A DNA stretch of 34,928 bases from Kiritimatiellia bacterium. GTDB taxonomy: Bacteria > Verrucomicrobiota > Kiritimatiellia > RFP12 > UBA1067. Positions 33,880 through 34,928 of this stretch are shown here, piece by piece; the first letter of the stretch is position 1, and every line of letters begins with the position of its first letter. The notes beneath the pieces were generated by a model that saw only the letters and a list, made by a program, of their open reading frames with translations, ran no database searches and was not told the DNA's origin. Both the position numbers and the translations under genes were made by a program. The stretch is taken from NCBI GenBank assembly GCA_017418445.1, contig JAFONM010000042.1, forward strand, positions 1 to 34,928. Direction: 5' to 3'.

Positions 33880-34928
33880 CGCGGCCAGGTAGGCCTTCAC
33901 GTTGTTGGGCCAGCCGGTGCAGATCTCGACGGCCTTGCCGCCGGGTCTGGAAATCGTGATCTTCTGCATCCGCCGGCCGTTTATGTACGTGTTGCTGTCG
34001 CTGCGGCTGACATCGAAGGGGCCGCCGTACTGGAAGCGCCTGCGGAATCCGATTCCGCAGACGCCGGTGAAGGTCTCGCCCTGTCCGTGGTCGAGAGTCA
34101 TCGTCCGCTTCCCGAAGAGTGAGAAGATCGCAAGTCCCAGCGGGGGGATCATGGCGAAGCAGATTCCGGCGATCACGGGGGCGGGGGCATCCTTGATTCG
34201 CCAGAGGAAGACGTAGGCGAAAACAGCGGCGCCGGCAACGTTGGCGAGCGCGGCAAACCAGTGCACGCGGCGGCACACGACGTGGATCTTTCCCTCCATG
34301 TCGCGCGTGACGGCGAGGTGCCCGGGCGGCCGCCCGGCGAGGAGTTCGCGGTCCTGGCGCTCGAGTGCGTCCGCATCCTCCGTCTCCGCGGCGGAATCGG
34401 CGACCAGGGCGCGGCCTCCGGCCCCCGACACTTCGAGCGCCATGTCGTACAGGGCGTCGACGAGGGCGAAGTCCTGGGAGGAGTAGATTTCGCGCGGACC
34501 CTCGATGTCCATCGATGTCCTGACGGCGAGGCGCTCGTACAGGTAGACGCCGCCCTTGGATCCTCTTACCTCGTATTCCTCCTTGACGATTTCGCACTTC
34601 GGCGGGAAGAAGAACTCCTTGGTGCGTCCGAATCGTCCCCACCCCGAGAACACCGTTCCGCCGTATGGGGTGAAGGTGATGACCGTCTTTCCGAAGATCA
34701 TGAAGAGTATGATGCCCGCGACGGCGAACTCGGCGGCGAGGAACGGGGTGGCGAAGAGGAGGTCGCCCCAGGAGAATTCCGTGACGAGCTTGCGGGTCAG
34801 CATCACGATGCCGAACGTCCAGAATGTCAGCCAGACGATGAGAAAGACGCACGCGCCGGACCAGTGTCCGAACGACACGCGTTTCGCCTGCGCTCCGTTG
34901 AGCGCAATGCTTTCGGTCTTGAATTTCC
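33832..34928 (-). CDS. Uncharacterised membrane protein, 5' end outside window
   Basis: The frame stays open to the window edge (364 residues visible), and the residues before the first in-window GTG (34878) read like normal coding sequence (FKTESIALNGAQAKR), so the true start probably lies beyond 34928. Four likely membrane spans in two pairs: the first two near residues 8-28 and 41-63 counted from that GTG, the second two near 205-225 and 228-250. Between and after them are soluble regions, including a TVITFTPYGGTVFSGWG segment and a repeated-looking TMTLDHGQGETFTGV segment, so the protein may be an internal duplication of span-pair plus PH-like beta domain. I do not recognise the family. 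Its last 48 bases overlap gyrA on the opposite strand. Confidence 0.7.
   Translation of the reverse strand, partial: KFKTESIALNGAQAKRVSFGHWSGACVFLIVWLTFWTFGIVMLTRKLVTEFSWGDLLFATPFLAAEFAVAGIILFMIFGKTVITFTPYGGTVFSGWGRFGRTKEFFFPPKCEIVKEEYEVRGSKGGVYLYERLAVRTSMDIEGPREIYSSQDFALVDALYDMALEVSGAGGRALVADSAAETEDADALERQDRELLAGRPPGHLAVTRDMEGKIHVVCRRVHWFAALANVAGAAVFAYVFLWRIKDAPAPVIAGICFAMIPPLGLAIFSLFGKRTMTLDHGQGETFTGVCGIGFRRRFQYGGPFDVSRSDSNTYINGRRMQKITISRPGGKAVEICTGWPNNVKAYLAALLRHTGDFVPPFDRC

Noticed and set aside
33752-34852. Alternative minus-strand frame at the end of the window
   Set aside because: Arg/Pro-rich with no membrane spans; the overlapping frame ending at 33832 has clear hydrophobic segments and normal composition.
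1-34928. Prophage, transposon, CRISPR array or tRNA genes
   Set aside because: No transposase, integrase, phage structural motif, regular direct repeats with spacers, or tRNA-like sequence was seen; gaps between genes are too short.

Overview
This is a GC-rich (roughly two-thirds G+C by eye), gene-dense stretch with 18 protein-coding genes, 17 of them on the + strand. They are mostly separated by fewer than 20 bases or overlap by a few bases. The mix suggests a diderm bacterium of the PVC group, most like Kiritimatiellia/Verrucomicrobiota: a secretin with a large helical N-terminus, a giant surface protein built of InlB-type and Ig-like repeats, a pyrophosphate-dependent phosphofructokinase, and a short Zn-binding protein of a PVC-like type. 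The taxonomic call is inference; there is no rRNA gene in the window. I saw no tRNA, rRNA, CRISPR array, insertion sequence or attachment site, and no gene-free stretch longer than about 100 bases.

Layout. (1) 1-5412: the 3' part of an outer-membrane secretin gene with an acidic EEPA repeat tract, then coaE and rho, coupled by start/stop overlaps. (2) 5431-10950: an exported 1839-residue repeat protein whose start codon sits two bases after a run of eight G. (3) 10968-15751: uvrA, a short YdbH-like protein, and a lipoprotein that looks like a fusion of YnbE and YdbL, that is, a compact version of the Escherichia coli YdbH-YnbE-YdbL intermembrane lipid-transport set. (4) 15756-21113: an operon behind a near-perfect housekeeping promoter, with ribH, pfp, a degenerate HAD-like protein, mazG, ispH and a shortened DsbD-like protein. 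(5) 21116-24799: a small Zn-binding protein, a SNF2 helicase, a SWIM zinc-finger protein and an overlapping 53-residue ORF. (6) 24841-31205: a DUF4011-type SF1 helicase fused to a Vsr/MTES_1575-type nuclease, coupled to an M16C (PreP-like) metallopeptidase. (7) 31271-33879: gyrA, which overlaps tail to tail with an unidentified minus-strand membrane-protein gene that runs off the window.

The main regulatory signal is an extended -10 element of the form TGRTAKAAT, seen five times. At 21116, 24841 and 31271 it lies so close to the start codon (6, 6 and 8 bases), with no Shine-Dalgarno sequence, that the mRNAs should be leaderless or nearly so. At 15777 the same element comes with a TTGACA -35 and a normal leader. 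This moves the likely start of the DUF4011 helicase to 24856 and of ribH to 15823.

The best candidates for something new are the fused YnbE-YdbL lipoprotein with its half-length YdbH partner, the leaderless promoter class, and the SNF2/SWIM/small-ORF cluster next to the helicase-nuclease. The last architecture resembles a known single-gene defence type, but I see no other defence genes.
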